From contig NC_084815.1 of assembly GCF_963583255.1 (NCBI RefSeq), positions 14,741,724 to 14,805,723 on the forward strand: a stretch of DNA of 64,000 nucleotides, read 5' to 3'. The stretch comes from Pyrus communis (taxonomy: Eukaryota > Streptophyta > Magnoliopsida > Rosales > Rosaceae). Made by a program: the position numbers and the translations under genes. The notes below the pieces were generated by a model that did not search any database, was not told the origin of the DNA, and was given only the letters and a program-made list of their open reading frames with translations. This document shows positions 33,003-44,480 of this stretch, in pieces (the stretch's first letter is position 1; the number at the start of each line of letters is the position of its first letter).

Positions 33003-34099
33003 TCACTTGTGCACTTCAAAAGAAGACCGCGCCCTTCTTAGGGACTCATCGCAGGAATTGCGCCCCCCGAGGGACCAACCATGCTCTCTAGTGCGAGAGG
33101 GTAAACCAATTCCTTGACGCCCACATGGGTTAGCTTTCCAAGACGGGAGGATAAACCCTACACTCTGAATATCCAGACGTTGATGAGCTTGGCTGCCCTA
33201 GTATAACTAGGTGCACAATGGCTTGAGCCGGGATTCCTAGAAGTAGCCATAATGGTCTTTTCCAAGGCTTAGCTAACTGAAGGATTTTGGGTTTCTTGGC
33301 CTAATCCGTGGGGAACCGGGCCCTAGAGACGGAGGGGGCACATTACGCAGTACATCCGATGGACGGCTGCCTTGGAACCCTAAAGCTGCTACCGAGTGCA
33401 CTAAGGTAGCCTACGGTTTCCAGAGGACTGCCTACGACTTGCCCTTTGAGCAGTAAAGTTATAGTAGACTTATACAACCGCACATTCTCGTGAAAAGTTA
33501 AACAAGCTAGCATGCATATACAAAGCTTTATCCACTGCCGACATGCTATGTAGTCGATAAGCTTCACCTCTGCCAAGTGTGGAACAACTTACACCAAGTC
33601 CTAAAGTGTTATGATACTTGCTACGCAACCTACGGAATTGGAGAAAGCCAAGGTTAACAGCCTAGTGGTTATGTGGATTTGTCTGCTTCTGTAAGTAAGG
33701 CATCCGGCTACCAACCCTATGGCTAACAACTTTGCAAAGTTCTATACCAACACCTACGGCTGCATAGACTACGCGGACCTGTCTGCTTATAGAAAAGTAG
33801 CATACCTGCCATTGGTCTATAAAGTCTAAAGGTTAGGGCATGAACAAAAGAAGTGAAGATGAAGAAAGCAAATGAAGAATGTTTATAAACAACTTGAAAA
33901 TGCCAAAGGAGTTCAAGAAAAACAAGAACTATAAGGAAAAACAAAGAAAATCCTAAAGGCTACGTAGAAGACTACACTTCAGCAGCTTGGACATCCCACG
34001 ACTACTCGATCACCACACCTTCAACAGCAGTGACGCTCTTAGTAACGGCATCATCCAGCGCTTCACCCACGGCTGCCCTAGCCTGGGCACCAACTTCTT

Positions 34100-35433
34100 C
34101 AACTACTTCACCAATAGAAGCCTCAAAAGTAAAAACAAGAAAGTCTTCCGGAGAAATAGAGAAGGTCTTGAAACCTCGAACCCACCATTCTCACCCTTCA
34201 ACTGCTCATTCTCCTCGAGAAGACCAACACGGACGCGCTGCAGCTTATCCACTTCCTTCTTCAAACTTTCGTTGATCTTCAGTACACCTCGAAGTTCCAA
34301 CACTTGGGGTTCAAGCCTATCGACGATTATCTTGAAGTGGATCACTTGATTATAAGCAGCAATCAACTATTCATCCTTTGCATAAGCAGCGAAATGAAGC
34401 TCATAAACTGCAAACTCAAGATCTTGAATATGAGGTATGTAACATCCAATCTCCTTTCCTGCACTTTCATACTTAACTTGGATCACATCAAGACTAGTCT
34501 TCAAGACAACAATCACTTAACAAGCGATCTCAAGCTGCAGAGAAGTGAGGGCAGAAATATTAGACCCCTTCAAAGCAACGAGCTCAGAGTCCAACCTCTT
34601 GATCTCCTCGAATAAGGAATAAGCTTCAGCTGTCATAATCTTCACCATCTCCTTGGCAGCCTTGCTATATATGCATCATAGCAAGCAGAGCAGTCCTTCT
34701 ATATTGGGTTGTATGCTGCACAATGGAACTTGGGCAAACAAACATTTCTAACGCCATCAACAAACTTGGCAAAAGCGTTTATGTCTTCAAGTAGATCTGG
34801 TTTCAAGAGCATACATATCTGAGTAGTCTCCCTAAAAGCAGGCTTAGTGGATTTCTCACAGTTGCCCACACGAGCATTCTCTTCTTTCCCAGCAAGTGAA
34901 TCAGTCTCAACAGTAGAGAAAGTGGGCCTTAGCGCCACTTTAGCACCAGAGTCCATCTTATCGCTCTTCATAATAGCAAGCCTTTCCAAATGAGAACCGG
35001 ACTTAGCTCCCAACGGACATCTTGGCACAGACTTCGACACTAGGGGCATGACAAGACCTACACATTGAGCAATACTATCAACAATCGAATTAGCCATTCT
35101 CGACATAGCAAGCACCATAGGCTCAGATCTAGCAGCCTCTTTTTTCTTCCCATTGGAAGAAGTCATGTCAATCACAAGCCTCTCGACAGCAGGAGGACCC
35201 TCACGAGCAGCGGATTAAGTCTTCAGTTCTTTCTTAACTAGCATCTCTTGAGCAGACGAGGAATATCTCTTCTTTCCACCTTTATTCACAGTAGGTTCCA
35301 TGATAGCAATCAGACGAGCCAAAGTATCCGCCTTGGTCCTCTTTACCTTCTCTCGAGAGAGCAACCCACATTTCTCCCGGCGAAGAGAACTAAGCAACCA
35401 ACGATATTCACGATACTCAGCAGAGGAACTCAA
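34100..35433 (-). pseudogene. Antisense coiled-coil ORF of Tat derivative 2
   Basis: Three minus-strand blocks in order: 35433-35215 (SSSAEYREYRWLLSSLRREK, then a lysine-rich tail), 35175-34699 (CMLLKPDLLEDINAFAKFVD) and 34366-34103 (LIAAYNQVIHFKIIVDRLEP, then heptad-like LKKEVDKLQRVRVGLLEENE and QLKGENGGFE). The last block is a clear leucine-heptad coiled coil. Stops and shifts separate the blocks, so it is broken. It runs opposite to the element. Tat-lineage elements such as maize Grande are known to carry an extra antisense ORF between pol and the 3' LTR; this position fits. I have seen similar proteins annotated as uncharacterised in fruit-tree genomes, but cannot confirm here. Confidence 0.55.
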
Positions 35434-36168
35434 CCCATATTGGTTTTTTCCTCATTTTTTCTCTCAGACCAGCAAGCTAGAGGCATGCATGCCCAACATT
35501 TCAGCAACCCATGAGGCCCACAACCTCCTCATCTCTCTCAATCGCTAGCCTGGCCCGTGTCAGGTCTAAGAGCCCAAAGGACATGAGCCACGCGACTCAC
35601 CTAGCACTGCGCCCCAGCGCCACAATCCACGACCACAGCCGCACAAACTGCCCTTTGCTTTAGCCAAGCCGAGCAGCCTAAAGCAGTGGTCCCTGCCACA
35701 ACACCTTATCGGCCCATGCCGAGCCGATTCTTGGCCCCTGCTCGCCGACGTGTCGCACCACTCCGACGATTGCCCCACGACAACATTATCCAAGAAGAAG
35801 ACAAGAAGAAATTAAGTTTTTATTACAGTGGTGCGACACGAAGAAGACGAAGAAAACAACGAAATACGGTCCTTTGCACGGGCAAGATGTAGAAGATTGC
35901 TAGAGGAGGGGGAACAAATATCCTCTAAGCTCTCTCTCTCTTGTAGGGTAGAATAAATCACTCTCCAAAGTTGATTTAATAACCCACTTAAGGTGGACTT
36001 AAATAGGCTTTGAGAGAAATTTATTTCTCTTTCCTAGAAGGATCTAATTTCATATTAAAAGAGAGAATCATCGTCAAAATAGGAACCAATTCAAAAGTTT
36101 CCCAAGATAAGAAAATCTCTACACCTATTGCCCTTTTCTGCAAGCAGCCCAACAGGTGTAGGGGCATT

Positions 36169-36945
36169 TGTGGAGCCCAAAAATAACCACAAGGCAACAC
36201 GTGGATTTTTGGATTAAGAAGACAAAAATACCCTTGGGGTGTATCAAGATTCCTACACGTGAGTAGCAAATAATCATCCTCAACCAAGTCAGAAATGCCC
36301 AAAATAGGTAAGACCTATTTCATTCCATATATTTCTTACCTCTTTTTCCCTCTTTTAGCTAAACAATTAGCCATCATTACATAACCTTCAAAATATTAAA
36401 TCCAAAAAATATGTTAATTGGCTAATTAATGGATTAATTACCTAATTAATCCAATAAATGTCAATTAAATCACCCAATTAACCACAAAATATACCCTAAA
36501 ATACCAAAGGGCCGGCCACCCTTGTTGATTTCACCATATTTACCTATTTTGTCATATTAATTAGCTAGTTAATTTGGCAATAATTCTATTTGCTAAATTA
36601 ATTAGTCAATTATTCCCATAACTCCTAAATTCAACCTAAATCAAGAACCTAGCCCACAAAAGGTGCTAGGTGGCCAGTCCTCTCTCACCCAAAGAGGCCG
36701 GCCATTCTCCTATAAAAAGGCTCATATTTTCTCCAAAACACACTTTCACACTCTTGCTAAAATTCTCCAAAACTCTCAAACATTTTTCTCTCTAAATTCT
36801 AACTTTGGCATCGGATGTTCTTCGGCCAAAGCCCCCCCCCCAATTCATCGTGGGCGCGTGAGGCTCTTGGCCTTGACCTAAGGTGTTATTTGTTTTGTAG
36901 GTGCAATTTTGTCCAAGATCAAGGAGGAAGAAATTTGCATCCACA
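36169..36945 (+). repeat. 3' LTR of Tat derivative 2
   Basis: 777 bp, TGTGGAGCCC...GCATCCACA, preceded by the purine run aggtgtaggggcatt. Contains a TATAAAAAGG box near 36712. Longer than the LTRs of copy 1; only the two ends and the part after the TATA box align well, so the copies are different subfamilies. Confidence 0.8.
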
Positions 36946-37064
36946 CTTGGTTCGTATACTGTTCACTATTATTGCGGTCTCAGTAAAAGTCTGGGCTTCC
37001 AACCTGGTGGAAACAAAAAAAGTGTCACGCACCAAAACAAGCAAATTTAACTATATCTTTTAAA

Positions 37065-37239
37065 GCTGTCACTTAGTATTACAGTTTGATAGTATTCATC
37101 TCCACTTGTAAATGAGAGGTCTTAAATTTGATTCTCGACAAAGGTGAATTTGAACCACATTATTATGGCTAGCCCAGAGTGAGGTTGAGCCAACTCCCTC
37201 ACATAGATAATATTGTTTGTCCAAAAAGAAAAAAAAAAT
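37065..37239 (+). mobile_element. tRNA-derived SINE with 15-bp target duplication
   Basis: About 175 bp ending in an A-rich tail. The box-B-like stretch 'gtcttaaatttgattctcg' lies near 37121. Flanks actatatctt-t-taaa (37050-37064) and actatatctt-c-taaa (37240-37254) form a target duplication with one change, as made by LINE-type retroposition. Confidence 0.75.
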
Positions 37240-37639
37240 ACTATATCTTCTAAATCTAAATCTACAGTCATATCCGGGGCTACTCAACTGTGCGTTTAGC
37301 TTAATCCTGATCCTCCGTAGTTTGATTTAATTTTCACTTTAGTCCCCTTTCATTTCAACTTTCACAATTTATAAAGTTGGCTGTTAGCAATCAAGTCAAG
37401 TCTATTAGAAAAATAGACACAGTGAGCACGTTTGGATTGATTCCAAATATTTTCTTCGTCCCAATTACCCTAACGTATCTTTAATTACTACCTTAAGGAT
37501 TAAGATACTAATTAAAAATAAATTACGGCTTAATGTCTATTACTTAATGCTGCATTGTTATTAGTTCATGACATGTCATTGGGTAACAAGTCGAGGCTTA
37601 AGATACTAAACTTTCCACTGCTCTCGTTCTTTGGGATCC

Positions 37640-38135
37640 GACTGGGAATTACGACACAACCATGCGAAAACAAGTCGAGGCAGACCCTGCTCATCCGCAA
37701 AATGTACCACATGTTAAGACAATGCCTGCTAAGAAGACGAAAAAAAGACACAATCAGTAGTGTTACCAGAACCTCTGGGACGTTGGAAAGTCAAGAAGAA
37801 GTTGGCGGCAAGCAACCTGGAATACTACGCAAGGCTATTATTTCCAATAGATTTGGTTAGAAACCATGTTCTGCCTTACTTGGGCAACAAGTTTGTCAAC
37901 AGGGTGAGACCGAAACAGGCTTTGGAGTTACGATTGAAGATTGCTACACGAACACTAGGCATTGATTGATTTTCAAGCCTTGGAGCTCAACAAAAAGCTA
38001 CATTTTCAATGGGGATTGAACTGGGGGGTTTGTGCATCGGTGAGGCTTGAAGGCGAAGGCTGTTATCGATTTTACTGTGATCCTTCGGAAGCCATGTTCA
38101 TGTTTTCTCTTCTTCAACAGGCAACAAGCCAATAG
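37640..38135 (+). pseudogene. Broken B3-domain gene, paralogue of 13824-14522
   Basis: Joining frames gives PEPLGRWKVKKKLAASNLEY, LLFPIDLVRNHVLPYLGNKF and, in the next frame, LIFKPWSSTKSYIFNGD, then GGFVHR and KAKAVIDFTVI. These match, in order, the B3 gene's WPIKKTLTMTD, LVLRRKLVKKHILPYLSYQI, LIFKRWKGSGTYVLMSTW, REFVKRR and GDLIGFCW. At least one frameshift near 37960 and stops (after D of FNGD; after VHR) break it. No stable product is expected. Confidence 0.75.
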
Positions 38136-39021
38136 ACCAATTTGGTGTCTTTAGATTTAGATTAAGATTACTGAACTTTTTTTATCAGATCATGATTAAT
38201 TATGTTAACTCACAATCATGATCTCAGAACTGTAACTAGTTATAGTTCGAATACGTACCTTCTTAATCCCCGATCGATTTTGTTATCTTCATACGGATTT
38301 CCTTTCTTGTTATAACTTTTGATAGGTCAAACAATTTTAGTACTTCGAAATTTGTTCGTTAGAGTGAGCATTTCACTATATTGTACCACTGGTCCTATGA
38401 TCCATAGAATTAATTATGTACTCTGTTAATTGTGTTTTATGTTAATTAACTTTGTCAGACTCTATAAAATACCCATTTTTACCATTTCATGACTTTATAC
38501 AAAATTTCCATGAAACACAACTGAGGAGGTTCTGTCTAAATCATCATGTTAATATGTCCTACAAGAGCAATTTAAGCACATAAATTAAAATTTTCAAGAA
38601 TAGTTTGGCCCTTAAATGTAAACAACACATAAAAAGTGAAAATATATCACTACTTGGTCACGTGATAGCATTATCATCACATTCGTCTACAATATGGGTA
38701 CTTAGTAGATTAAATCACACTTATCTAATTAACTACACATATATAATGTAATGGTTATATACAAATTGACCAAAAAAGTAAATTGTGATTTATTTGCTAA
38801 CAATACCACTACAAACATTATTTTGTTTCAAGTCACTCACCAATAATATAGGATCGCTCAAAATATAAGGTCCACAATTAACTGCCTTAATTTCTTCACT
38901 TTTTTTTTTCTCCTATATATACTAATACTATAAGATATAATTAATATTATAAACTATAAGAGCTACATGTGACAGTGACCTTAATTAAATTAAGGTCCAC
39001 CATATTCATATGCCAGCCCTC
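38136..39021. other. Spacer between B3 pseudogene and CYP86A 3' end
   Basis: AT-rich. The part next to 39021 should contain the CYP86A 3' UTR and polyadenylation site. No other feature supported. Confidence 0.4.
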
Positions 39022-40626
39022 TCAAGCCACAATCTCAACATCTTTTACCCATGGGTCCCCCTTGCCTATTTTTGCCAAAATAGGCGTCAAATCCCTAGGG
39101 TGCACGTTAACCCTGAGGCCATACTTCATGAACAACGTCAACGACATCTTCTGCTCCACCCGGTGGCCCGGCACCACCGCAAGCCGGTGCCTTAGCAACA
39201 CGGCCGCCGCAATCGACTTCATTTGCAAGTAAGCTAAATCCTTGCCCAAACAAATTCTTGGACCGGCATTGAAAGAAACAAACTTGTAAGAATCTTGTAC
39301 CTCCATTTTTTTGCCATCCGAAGACAACCACCTCTCCGGCTTAAATTCTTGGCAATCTTCACCCCAAATGAACTTCATGCGACCGATCCCGTAAATGGAA
39401 TATGTGACTGAAGAGCCTGCCGGAACAAACGTCCCACTCGGCAAAACGTCGTCGTTGATTGTGTGCTTGGAGTCTTGTGGCACGGAAGGGTAAAGCCTTA
39501 GGGTCTCGGACAATGCTGCCTTCAGGTATGTCAATCGATCAACTTCTTCAAATAATAGGGGCTCTTTCACCCATTTGGAAGTATCACTACCACGTGTCTC
39601 CATCAGAACGGTGCAAATTTCAGAGAGGATTCTCTCCTCCACTTGTGGGTTTTGAATCACCAACCAAAAGAACCAACTCAGCGCAACCGATGACGTGTCA
39701 CGTCCCGCTAGGATGAAGTTGAGTGCTACCTCTTGAAGGAATTTGTCCGAGTAGGACTTTTTCTTCATGAACCGAGACAACAAGTCATCATGTGGGGTCC
39801 CATTGCTACGACCTTGTTGTTGGCTTGCCAACTCGAGCTTACGCGCGTTGATGATACCGGATAGGTATTTATCAATGTGATGGAGGCTATGGTTCAAGCT
39901 GACTTCCATTCCGAGCCCGAGCCATTTTTTGATTTTCCATATGATTTCGGGCAAGATAAAGCGTTGCAACGTGGCTTCGGTGGCCTGATCGAAAGCATTC
40001 GCGAAGTCGTTTTCGGGAAGGCCCAGAGCTAGCGTTTGTGGATCCTTCCCGAATGTCAACCCGCATATGTTATCGAAAGTGAGCCGAAGCAAGAGGTCTT
40101 GAAGATCCACCGGCTTGGCTTCGTTTTGAGCCGCCTCAAGAATTGGGCAAAACCTAAGCTCGATGGCTCGGCTCACCCACCGAGCCATGGCTTGGCGGAG
40201 CGTTCGGGTGGTGAATTCCAATGCCGCCGTCTTACGCTGGAACAGCCACGTGTCACCATCACTGTTGAAGATCCCATCGCCAAGCAGATCATGGAACACA
40301 GCTTGCCAGGTTGGACCCTTGGGGTAATTATCAAACCGAGTCTTCAAAATGTGCTCCAAGTTCTTGGGGTCGCTGGTGACAGTCACGAGCCCTTGCTTGC
40401 GCGCCAGGAATGGAATGGCGCAGGTGCAGGTCTGGTACGTTCCGCCGCACGCGCGGAGATTGTCGGTGATCCAGTCGTGCATCCGGTTCACGTTCTGTAT
40501 GAGACCTGGGAGGCTACCCAACAGCGGCCAGACACGTGGACCGTACATTGACCGTGAGATCATCTTGAACCAAACTAAATACGCCGCTATGGCTGATAGG
40601 ATCATTAGAGCCGTTGATGCCTCCAT
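39022..40626 (-). CDS. CYP86A-type fatty-acid omega-hydroxylase (cytochrome P450)
   Basis: 534 residues, no intron, full length for CYP86A (about 510-550). I chose the second in-frame ATG ([20 protein letters not shown]) because family members start at this point; six extra codons precede it in the open frame to 40644. Visible: N-terminal membrane anchor (about 4-24) with [14 protein letters not shown] after it; I-helix AGRDTS (307-312); K-helix ETLR (374-377); PERW (430-433); haem loop [10 protein letters not shown] with Cys459. Known role of CYP86A enzymes: NADPH-dependent omega-hydroxylation of C12-C18 fatty acids at the endoplasmic reticulum, feeding cutin and sometimes suberin monomers. 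No damage seen. GC-richer than surroundings, which explains long shadow frames on the plus strand. Which CYP86A subfamily number applies cannot be settled here. Confidence 0.93.
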   Translation of the reverse strand: MEASTALMILSAIAAYLVWFKMISRSMYGPRVWPLLGSLPGLIQNVNRMHDWITDNLRACGGTYQTCTCAIPFLARKQGLVTVTSDPKNLEHILKTRFDNYPKGPTWQAVFHDLLGDGIFNSDGDTWLFQRKTAALEFTTRTLRQAMARWVSRAIELRFCPILEAAQNEAKPVDLQDLLLRLTFDNICGLTFGKDPQTLALGLPENDFANAFDQATEATLQRFILPEIIWKIKKWLGLGMEVSLNHSLHHIDKYLSGIINARKLELASQQQGRSNGTPHDDLLSRFMKKKSYSDKFLQEVALNFILAGRDTSSVALSWFFWLVIQNPQVEERILSEICTVLMETRGSDTSKWVKEPLLFEEVDRLTYLKAALSETLRLYPSVPQDSKHTINDDVLPSGTFVPAGSSVTYSIYGIGRMKFIWGEDCQEFKPERWLSSDGKKMEVQDSYKFVSFNAGPRICLGKDLAYLQMKSIAAAVLLRHRLAVVPGHRVEQKMSLTLFMKYGLRVNVHPRDLTPILAKIGKGDPWVKDVEIVA

Positions 40627-41100
40627 GTAATCACTGATTAACAAGCCCTCGCTTGAAAATATCTAAACCACTTCACTTCCCACTAATACAATAATTAACC
40701 CTAACCCAAGTAATTAAACTGATCAAGAAAAAATGTACGGAGAAGCAAGAACATGAAACCCGGATCGAAACCGAAACACGAAGGAAAACCCAGATCAGAA
40801 TTATCAAGGGAAATCAATATGTAGCCGGCTAGGGTTTGGACTGTGACATCTGGACTAGGGTTTGGCAACAATGTGCATGATGAAGAAGAAGATCGTACAG
40901 GAACAAGAAGAAGGAGAGTGAGGCAATGAATAAATGGAAAGGAAAAGGGAAATGAGACTTATAATACGAGAGAGGAGGAGAAAAAAGAGGGGGAAATAAA
41001 TGGGAGCCTGAAAAAGCTGTTGGCTTTTCTTCTTCTTTCGTTTCAGTCTATTAATTCTCCTTCACTCTCTCAATTCTCTCTTATCATTCATGAACATATA
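40627..41100 (-). promoter_or_regulatory. CYP86A leader and promoter-proximal region
   Basis: On the sense strand this is a long pyrimidine-rich stretch (CT repeats opposite gagagaggaggag near 40970), typical of plant 5' leaders. A TATA-like catatataaatatatg (sense) sits at 41105-41120, about 480 bases before the start codon. A leader intron is possible. Small ATG frames may exist in this leader. Confidence 0.4.
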
Positions 41101-41825
41101 CATACATATATTTATATATGAACGAGAAACTCGGACAAAATATATAATTAATGCTAGCAGAGGTCGTTGGCCATCCCTCCCTACGTACAAGTTTTATAAG
41201 TTACAAGTGTGTTTGGATATAATATCCCTTGTATTCCAATGGAAATGCCGATGAACAGAACCCTGTATTATCAACTTTCTGTCGGTCTCTCTTTCTCCTG
41301 AGAGGAAAATGTCAGCCATGGGTTTCTCACCTAATTTGGAGGAAAGTGCTCCTTCATCTTAAATTTTGGCATTCAATAAAGGAGTGTGGGAGTTACTGAG
41401 ATTAGTTGAGTAAGCTGTGTATTTTGTCTAATAATGTGTGTGTACTGTATGCATGTGTGAAATGGAAAGATGAATGAATAAGTACGACTCTTTGTGCTTA
41501 TATTTATCAGCATAAGTTATATATGAAAGTTACACATAACTACATAAGTGCAATATCATGGTGGAAAAACAGATAAGTAAAGATCATGATACAATAAGCC
41601 CTTGAGTTTAGCTCAAGTAACTAGTGAGGGTTGATGAGAAAATTTGAAACGGGGTTAGGCTTAGGCATAAAATGATTCGGTTGCTTCTATTGTAATAAAA
41701 AAGATTTCGGGTACAATATTAACATTATCGTGAGTATGGAAATTCGTATAAAACTTTCATTCATCTATTTGGTGAGATGACGGTATTCAGAGAGAGAGAG
41801 GGTGGAGATTTAGTTAAGCCACTTA
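41101..41825. other. Presumed upstream regulatory DNA of CYP86A
   Basis: No gene or element boundary. Contains short GA and TG-rich runs (41790-41800, 41430-41440). It ends at the MITE that starts at 41826. Confidence 0.35.
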
Positions 41826-42192
41826 AAAACATCTTCAATGGAGATGTCAAAAAAAATATGTCAAATGTAAATTTGAAGGCTTACGCGGCAGTGTCAAAAT
41901 TTCTTTGCTCCAACCCTTATATTTTTTCTTATTCAATCAATATTTGAGGATCCACTCTTCAAAACAAATAAATAAAAGATAAGTTTCATGATTTATAATT
42001 GGTGCATTATGACGACCCACACAACAAAACATTTAAAAAATAATTTTACGTATCATTTTCTCATATGTCAAAATTTGCACCACACAATAAATATGTCAAT
42101 TAATATAGGATTGAGATATCGGTTGGAGTTTCTATTTGCCTTCAAATTTTATTAGTGACATTTATGATTTGGCATCTCTTTTAAAAATGGTC
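41826..42192. mobile_element. Harbinger/Tourist-like MITE
   Basis: About 367 bp with imperfect terminal inverted repeats of roughly 60 bp: left 'catcttcaatggagatgtca' then 'atttgaaggc'; right, reversed, 'ccatttttaaaagagatgcc' then 'atttgaaggc'. TTA stands at each edge (41823-41825 and 42193-42195), consistent with the 3-bp target of PIF/Harbinger. No ORF. Confidence 0.55.
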
Positions 42193-42280
42193 TTAAGTCA
42201 ATCACATGCAGACATCAAACTCACCATCTATGTACATAAGCTAGTATTACTAGATTGTAATGTTCCTGACAATTTTTTTT

Positions 42281-42430
42281 AGGAAAACTAATGAAAAATG
42301 TTTGAAAATTTTGAGTTTTAATGATAAAGACAAAATAAAGGGTAAAGTGAATAGTTCCAGGATTGACTTTTTAGTGTAAAAATATAATTTTTCGTTAAAA
42401 TAAATAGTACCGTGAGTTTTTCGTTAAAAC
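42281..42430 (+). mobile_element. Small MITE-like repeat, copy B
   Basis: Reverse complement of copy A at 14952-15103: begins aggaaaactaatgaaaa, ends 'gagtttttcgttaaaac'. The copies match over nearly their full length. Confidence 0.6.
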
Positions 42431-42749
42431 TTCTCTTTTTTTTTCCTATAATTAGAAATTTTGAGTGGATCGCTGACGTGGGAGTACTTATTTAGTTGGG
42501 CGAGCTAACCACCACATTTATTTTGAGCAAACCAGCTTTTTCGGCGTCGCTTTTATCCCCAGGACAGTTGTTGCCATCAGTCCATAAACTTTGGCAAGAA
42601 AAGTCGCCCAATATGTTTTATCGTCCACTTTCGGGGCCACACTACGTTTCAGTGGATTCATCCTCACATTATCATAATGTACGAGACCCGATCATTCTTA
42701 GAAAGTTTAATGCAATATTTTTGTCCCTAAACTGAGGTAATAGTTACTA

Positions 42750-42928
42750 TGTAGAATTGGGCTATCCACATAACCAAATAAATTGCGACTTGAAAGAAAC
42801 GGTTTCTTTTGCCTAAGCCAAAGAAGATAGTTGGAATCGGTGAGTTTAAGAAAATGCGCAACGTTAAGACTAGAGAAAGAGGGTCCAGTAGTGGTAGAAG
42901 AGGAAGAGGAAGAGTCCTGAGTGGCCAT
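42750..42928 (-). pseudogene. 5' end of a copia Gag
   Basis: The minus strand from 42928 reads MATQDSSSSSSTTTGPSFSS, LNVAHFLKLTDSNYLLWLRQ, PFLSSRNLFGYVD. A Ser-rich start followed by '(h)KLT-xNYLLW..Q..PhL....L.GYVDG' is the N-terminal Gag motif of many plant copia elements. After FGYVDS the similarity stops, so only the first 60 or so codons remain. The adjacent 42929-43080 may be the matching leader or LTR piece, but no second LTR was found. Confidence 0.6.
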
Positions 42929-43423
42929 GGATAAGAATAGGCACGGCAAAAAGAAATTTAAGGAAAAAGAAGTTTGATAAGAGTTTAGGACAGGAACAAC
43001 TAACAGAGAATAAGACTAGGGTTTTTATCAGGAAAGAAAAACATGCTAACCGAATTTTCCTACACTAACATGCTCGCGTCCTCTAAGTCTACCATGTGTT
43101 ACACCGTTGAAGTTTTTCACTTACGTCGTTGTCTATTAAATTAAGAGTAAATTACGAGTGTTGACTCGAAACTTAAAAATATAAATATTATGATAAGAAA
43201 ATGAAAGGTGGGGCAGCTGGCAGGTGGGAGGGGATTGGTTCCTTGGAGCATGGTGGTGTTTCCATTGCTGCAAAAAGATTGCGGTGTTTAACATTGGCGG
43301 AAGAAAGTTACAAGGATTTATTCAGTCAAGCAGGTGGGGTCAAGCCACGCTGACACGATAGTGGGTTGGCGGTTAGAAATTTGGGGATTAACCTGTTTTT
43401 GGCCTGCCATGGCGTAGGGAAGG
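42929..43423. other. Spacer before the hAT insertion
   Basis: No supported gene. Left part may belong to the truncated copia; the rest is unclassified single-copy-looking sequence that continues at 52574 past the two hAT insertions. Confidence 0.35.
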
Positions 43424-43964
43424 TAGCTGCATAGACCTGCTAATTTTTTATACGATTCGTTAACACGATACAAAAATAACAGATTTCGAGTCAATAAGAT
43501 AATTAATGGGGTCATTATCGGATCACATGATAATAACCCATTAATAACAGGTCCTTAACAAGTTTACACGAGAATGACACATGGGTAACCTGTTTGGACA
43601 AAATAAGAAAAAAATTATTTTGATGATTTTAATTTTTTAAACTACTAAAAAAATTTTACTATAAAATACAATAGATATAATGAATATGTATATATTATTT
43701 ATTAATTAGTATTCTATATAAATTTTAAATTTTAAGTTTTATTTATTTTTATAGTGTATTATAGGCAAAGATTGAGATTAAAAATCATAAAACACATTAA
43801 AAATAAAAATATCAAGTAATTTAAAATACCAAACACATTAAAAAATTATAATAATTAATTTACATGTGCGAAAAATGTGAAAAAAAATATGCAAACGCTC
43901 GTAGTCGTATCCTTTACGCTTTGAGGATGGGTATATGATCGTTTGAATTTTTTAAAACCATACA

Positions 43965-44467
43965 TGTAAGAATTAATATGCACACACAAGCCATCAACAT
44001 AATCAACGTAGTGATAGGATTACATCCACGAACAACCTCAATACATAACCCTATATGCAATCTGCAAGGGCGACTTACCTGATGTTGCTGCCATTGAATG
44101 AACAAGTGAATCAGTCTTCTACTTCCAGCACACAGCGATGACCTCCACTAGTAAATAAGGTTTAGTTCTCGAGAGTCTTATTGTGTGGAAGCAGGGACTT
44201 CTTCAATATGTATATATATACCAAATTATCCTATCAGAGTTCCACTAATACTGGCCTATAACAAATTCAAGTCCCATCGTGATTCTTATCTCTCAGTAAA
44301 TACTTGATAAGTACTCCCTTTAAATTGGCTGCACTATAATTAAACTCCACAACTCCTATTATATCAAGGATCTCAAATTCTTTCAACCACACAACTCGCA
44401 TAATTAGTTTACGTGTAATTCAAGAAATCTAGTTGTTATCTCATTGTCATTCACACGTAGTCTAGCA
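43965..44467 (-). repeat. 3' LTR of the non-coding copia
   Basis: 503 bp, plus-strand ends TGTAAGAATT and GTCTAGCA. Compared with the right LTR it lacks about 25 bp near 44260 (the 'ttatcagtagtgataaactc' segment seen at 50924-50943) and has scattered substitutions. Confidence 0.88.
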
Positions 44468-44480
44468 TTCTCCCACTTGA
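44468..44480 (-). other. Polypurine tract of the non-coding copia
   Basis: The plus strand ttctcccacttga beside the LTR gives tcaagtgggagaa in sense, the classical copia purine tract. Confidence 0.75.

Larger units (their letters stand above)
32632..36945 (+). mobile_element. Tat-lineage deletion derivative (copy 2), 5' truncated
   Basis: The right LTR is complete (36169-36945). The left one keeps only about 100 bp (32632-32735: gtgtgaggctcttgg, gacctaaggtgttatttg, gaaatttgcatccaca). The interior holds one unit of the 'gtgcgagagggtaaac' repeat (33070-33140) and a segment near 35570-35900 that matches 9870-10160 in copy 1, so both derive from one family. The primer site expected after the left LTR is gone. 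Between these parts lies an antisense coiled-coil ORF. Confidence 0.75.

Noticed and set aside
39459..40630. Plus-strand ORFs of 85-171 residues
   Set aside because: Antisense shadows of the GC-rich CYP86A gene.
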